Assembly: GCF_040676675.1 (NCBI RefSeq)
Contig: NZ_JBFAPK010000038.1
Location: 1 to 64,000 of the forward strand
Source of the DNA: JBFAPK01 sp040676675
GTDB taxonomy: Bacteria; Actinomycetota; Actinomycetes; Mycobacteriales; Micromonosporaceae
Reading direction: 5' to 3'
DNA: 64,000 bases
In this document: piece by piece, positions 62,062 to 64,000 of the stretch
How positions within the stretch are numbered: the first letter of the stretch is position 1
How the letters are laid out: every line of letters starts with the position of its first letter
Translations under genes and position numbers: made by a program
Notes under the pieces: model-generated
What the model saw: only the letters and a program-made list of their open reading frames with translations
What the model was told of the DNA's origin: nothing
Database searches by the model: none

Positions 62062-63432
62062 CTAGTCTTGATCAGCCGTCCGGCTGATCGATTCGAGTCC
62101 GGCCGCCTCGGCAAACCGGCCGATCGCCACTAGCGCCGCTCCGGTGGCACCAATTTCCGGATTGGTCATGTGCGACACCTCGCGGGGCGCGAGCGCCGCC
62201 ACGAACGCCTCCCGCCACCACTCCGACGCCTCCACCGCGCCGCCGCCGAGCACCACCGCGACCGGGTGCTCCACAATCGACTCGATCTCGACGAGGTCGC
62301 GGGCGACCTGCTGGCAGAGCGCGTTCATCAGCCCGGCGACGATCTGCACGGCGGTGGTGCTGAAACCGATGCCGCTGATCGACCCCGAGCCGGCCGGCGC
62401 CATGCCGGGCGGCCGGTCGCCGCCGAGCCGCGGGTCGGCCGCCGGGACGTTGCCCGGCGTCAGCTTGGCCAGCTCCGCGTCGAGCGCCGGGCCGCTGGGC
62501 AGGCGCAGCTCCCGCCGGGCCCAGGCGAAGAGGTTCCCGCCGGCCGAGTACGCCGTACCGGTGACGGTGTGCTCCTGGTCCACCCGGTACCGCCACAGCC
62601 CGGCCGGCAGCGGCGGCAGCTCGGTGCCGACCGGCGCGCGCTGCACCAGCCGTACCGCCGCCGAGGTGCCGACGGTGATCGCGGCGCGGCTCGGGTCGAC
62701 GCAGCCGGAGCCGATGTTGGAGGCCGCGCCGTCGCCGGTGGGCGCCGCCCAGCGGGCGTCGGCCAGCCCCGGCCAGCGGCGGCGGAACTGGGACCGCAGC
62801 CGGCCCTGCCAGCCCAGCGGGGCGAGCCTCGGCAGCTCGGCCGCGCGCAGCCCGGCCAGCTCCAGCGCCTCCGGGTCCCATTCCAGGGTGCGCAGGTCGA
62901 GCAGTCCGGTGCCGGACGCCTCGGAGACCGACATCGGCGCCTCGTCGAGCAGCTGGCCGAGCACGTACTCGGCCAGCCCGGCGAAGCGGGCCGGTGGCGC
63001 GCCGGTGCGGCCGCGCAGCCACGGCACCCGTACGGTCCAGTAGAACCGGTGCCACCAGGTCCCGGTCCGCGCGTGGAAGGCCGCCTCGTCGACCGGTCCC
63101 CGGGCGTCCCCGGCCGGCACGGGACGGGTGTCCAGCCAGGTGAGCACCGGCCCGAGCGGTACGCCCCCGACGTCCAGCGGCAGGATCGAGTGCCACTGCG
63201 CGGCGGTGGCGACCAGCTCGACCCCGTCGAGGTGACCACCCGCGTTCAGCTCGTCCAGGCACTCCACCAGCGCGCCGAGGTAACCGGGGCCGTCCAGCGT
63301 CGCCGCGCCGTCGGCACCCACGGCGATGGTCACGCGCCGGCGGGCGAGCGCGCCGGGCAGCGGCACGGCGGCGCCGTCGAGGACCAGCCCGCGTACCGAG
63401 GAGGTGCCCAGGTCGAGCGCGAGAATGTTCAT
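62062..63432 (-). CDS. FGGY-family carbohydrate kinase
   Basis: A 456-residue sugar kinase. The N-terminal phosphate-binding motif is ILALDLGTSSVRGLVLD. The active site appears as TWLDTRP, the second phosphate site as AAITVGTSAAVRL (about 260), and the adenosine site as AVVLGGGAVEASEWW (about 410). Sequence is nearer to gluconokinase/xylulokinase types than to glycerol kinase, but the sugar cannot be fixed. ATG at 63432 (MNILALDLGTSS) is the family start. It is 110 bases upstream of the sensor kinase gene on the same strand. Confidence 0.85.
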   Translation of the reverse strand: MNILALDLGTSSVRGLVLDGAAVPLPGALARRRVTIAVGADGAATLDGPGYLGALVECLDELNAGGHLDGVELVATAAQWHSILPLDVGGVPLGPVLTWLDTRPVPAGDARGPVDEAAFHARTGTWWHRFYWTVRVPWLRGRTGAPPARFAGLAEYVLGQLLDEAPMSVSEASGTGLLDLRTLEWDPEALELAGLRAAELPRLAPLGWQGRLRSQFRRRWPGLADARWAAPTGDGAASNIGSGCVDPSRAAITVGTSAAVRLVQRAPVGTELPPLPAGLWRYRVDQEHTVTGTAYSAGGNLFAWARRELRLPSGPALDAELAKLTPGNVPAADPRLGGDRPPGMAPAGSGSISGIGFSTTAVQIVAGLMNALCQQVARDLVEIESIVEHPVAVVLGGGAVEASEWWREAFVAALAPREVSHMTNPEIGATGAALVAIGRFAEAAGLESISRTADQD

Positions 63433-63554
63433 CGCCGCACACCGTACCCGCCGGGGCGCCGGTCCGCGTGGGCGTCCGCCGCGCCGCGCTCCGCCGCCGT
63501 ACCGGGCCGGTCCGGCGCGCCGGGCCACACCCGTGGTCCATTCCGGGGGAAACG

Positions 63555-63591
63555 CTGGACCGGGGCCGGTACGGGCCGTAGGGTGGCCGGC
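63555..63591 (+). promoter_or_regulatory. leaderless promoter for the trp leader
   Basis: TAGGGT at 63579-63584 is a good -10 and lies exactly 7 bases before the leader ATG at 63592. CTGGAC at 63555-63560, 18 bases further upstream, is a weak -35. No Shine-Dalgarno precedes the ATG, so the mRNA should start at or very near the A of the ATG. Confidence 0.55.
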
Positions 63592-63651
63592 ATGAACGCG
63601 CGACTCAACTCCTGGTGGCCCGCCATCCCGGCGGCCCTCCCCCGCGCGTAG
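63592..63651 (+). CDS. trpL: tryptophan attenuator leader peptide
   Basis: A 19-residue open frame, MNARLNSWWPAIPAALPRA, with two adjacent Trp codons (TGG TGG at 63613-63618). A GC hairpin follows 10 bases after its stop, and an anthranilate-synthase-like gene begins 94 bases after the stop. Trp-rich leaders ahead of trpE are established in Streptomyces. Ribosome stalling at the Trp pair in low tryptophan would prevent the terminator. It was found by eye, being too short for ordinary gene calling. Confidence 0.85.
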   Translation: MNARLNSWWPAIPAALPRA

Positions 63652-63660
63652 TTCTCCCAC

Positions 63661-63684
63661 GCGGCCGCCCGTCGAGGCGGCCGC
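63661..63684 (+). terminator. attenuator terminator hairpin
   Basis: A perfect 9-bp stem (63661-63669 with 63676-63684) with a 6-base loop, placed between the Trp leader and the anthranilate-synthase-like gene. A competing antiterminator pairing was not worked out. Confidence 0.7.
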
Positions 63685-63745
63685 CGTCCCTTCCCGCGCA
63701 GCCCGGCCGCACCGGCGAACGGCCCCCGGCCCGAGGAAGCGACCC

Positions 63746-64000
63746 ATGAACCTGCTGCGGCAACTGCTCACCACGATCGGCGACGGCGCCGATCCCGGCC
63801 CGTTCGCCCTGCTCCACCGCGAGGGCGCCACCGAGGTGGAGTTCCTGACCGGCCCGGTCCGCACCGCCGGATCGCTCGCCGACCTGCCCCTGCCCGACGG
63901 ACCGGCCGGGCCGTACACGCTGGCGATGGTGCCGTACCGGCAGATCACCGAGCGCGGCTTCGCCTGCGTCGACGACGGCGCCCCGCTGGAGTACCTGTCC
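63746..64000 (+). CDS. anthranilate-synthase-like chorismate enzyme, N-terminal part (cut by window end)
   Basis: The first 85 residues of a gene that runs off the window: MNLLRQLLTTIGDGADPGPF, then ALLHREGATEVEFLTGPV, LPLPDGPAGPYTLAMVPYRQ and ITERGFACVDDG. This opening matches fused TrpE-TrpG/PhzE-type anthranilate synthases of actinomycetes, which convert chorismate and glutamine to anthranilate. The PYRQI and ERGF blocks are characteristic. GAGGAAGC precedes the ATG. The Trp leader upstream supports tryptophan biosynthesis over phenazine production. Confidence 0.8.
   Translation, partial: MNLLRQLLTTIGDGADPGPFALLHREGATEVEFLTGPVRTAGSLADLPLPDGPAGPYTLAMVPYRQITERGFACVDDGAPLEYLS

Noticed and set aside
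63746..64000. Phenazine PhzE
   Set aside because: The N-terminus alone cannot separate PhzE from fused TrpE-G, but the Trp leader upstream favours tryptophan synthesis.
1..64000. tRNA, rRNA, transposases, integrases and CRISPR arrays
   Set aside because: None were seen on either strand by eye; no transposase-like protein is among the supported genes.

Overview
The window is about 64 kb of very GC-rich DNA with GTG and TTG starts, many 4-bp gene overlaps and no tRNA, rRNA, CRISPR or insertion sequence that I could see. Mycothiol-linked DinB/MDMPI-type proteins, SigE-like ECF sigma factors, a DUF3159 membrane protein, a conservon-type kinase/roadblock pair, CebR-type operators and an ESX-like type VII secretion system (T7SS) all point to a filamentous actinomycete. 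Micromonosporaceae is my best guess, by inference only.

Layout. 0-17 kb is accessory and housekeeping: DUF1028, a SUKH-type protein, an XRE regulator with a coupled set of small genes, a nitric oxide synthase with a GNAT enzyme and a divergent clavaminate-synthase-like hydroxylase, a secreted propeller-like protein, a WYL regulator facing a DinB protein, an anti-sigma-like protein with its ECF sigma factor, MDMPI-like, PAP2, methyltransferase and DUF3159 genes. The first 61 bases repeat exactly at 10701-10761. 17.7-23.2 kb is a cellulose island: a secreted GH48 cellobiohydrolase and an exported GH1 beta-glucosidase with three CebR-type operators. One operator sits on a promoter that leads into a geneless stretch ending in a strong hairpin.

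23.5-57.5 kb is the centrepiece, a T7SS locus. A leftward operon of about 24.5 kb runs eccD, eccB, two WXG100 genes, a small substrate-like gene, a large Gly-rich substrate-like gene with dockerin-like calcium motifs, a YbaB-like gene, a small helical gene, a giant 3502-residue toxin-like gene with a papain-fold domain, a 358-aa gene (possible immunity), a 685-aa gene with a degenerate ART-like end, and a beta-helix/double-AAA EccA-like protein. eccC diverges from eccD. Next come a mycosin that has lost its catalytic residues, a ParA/EspI-like ATPase and a second ART-like-end protein. No eccE was found. Three T7SS promoter regions (eccD, the 685-aa gene, mycP) carry the same ECF-type motif, GAAC-N16-CGTC, and an ECF sigma gene abuts the end of the operon.

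57.6-64 kb holds a phosphotransferase gene whose promoter contains a CebR-like half-operator, a roadblock/sensor-kinase pair that looks like half of a conservon, an FGGY sugar kinase, and a tryptophan attenuator (19-residue leader with a Trp-Trp pair) ahead of an anthranilate-synthase-like gene cut by the window edge.
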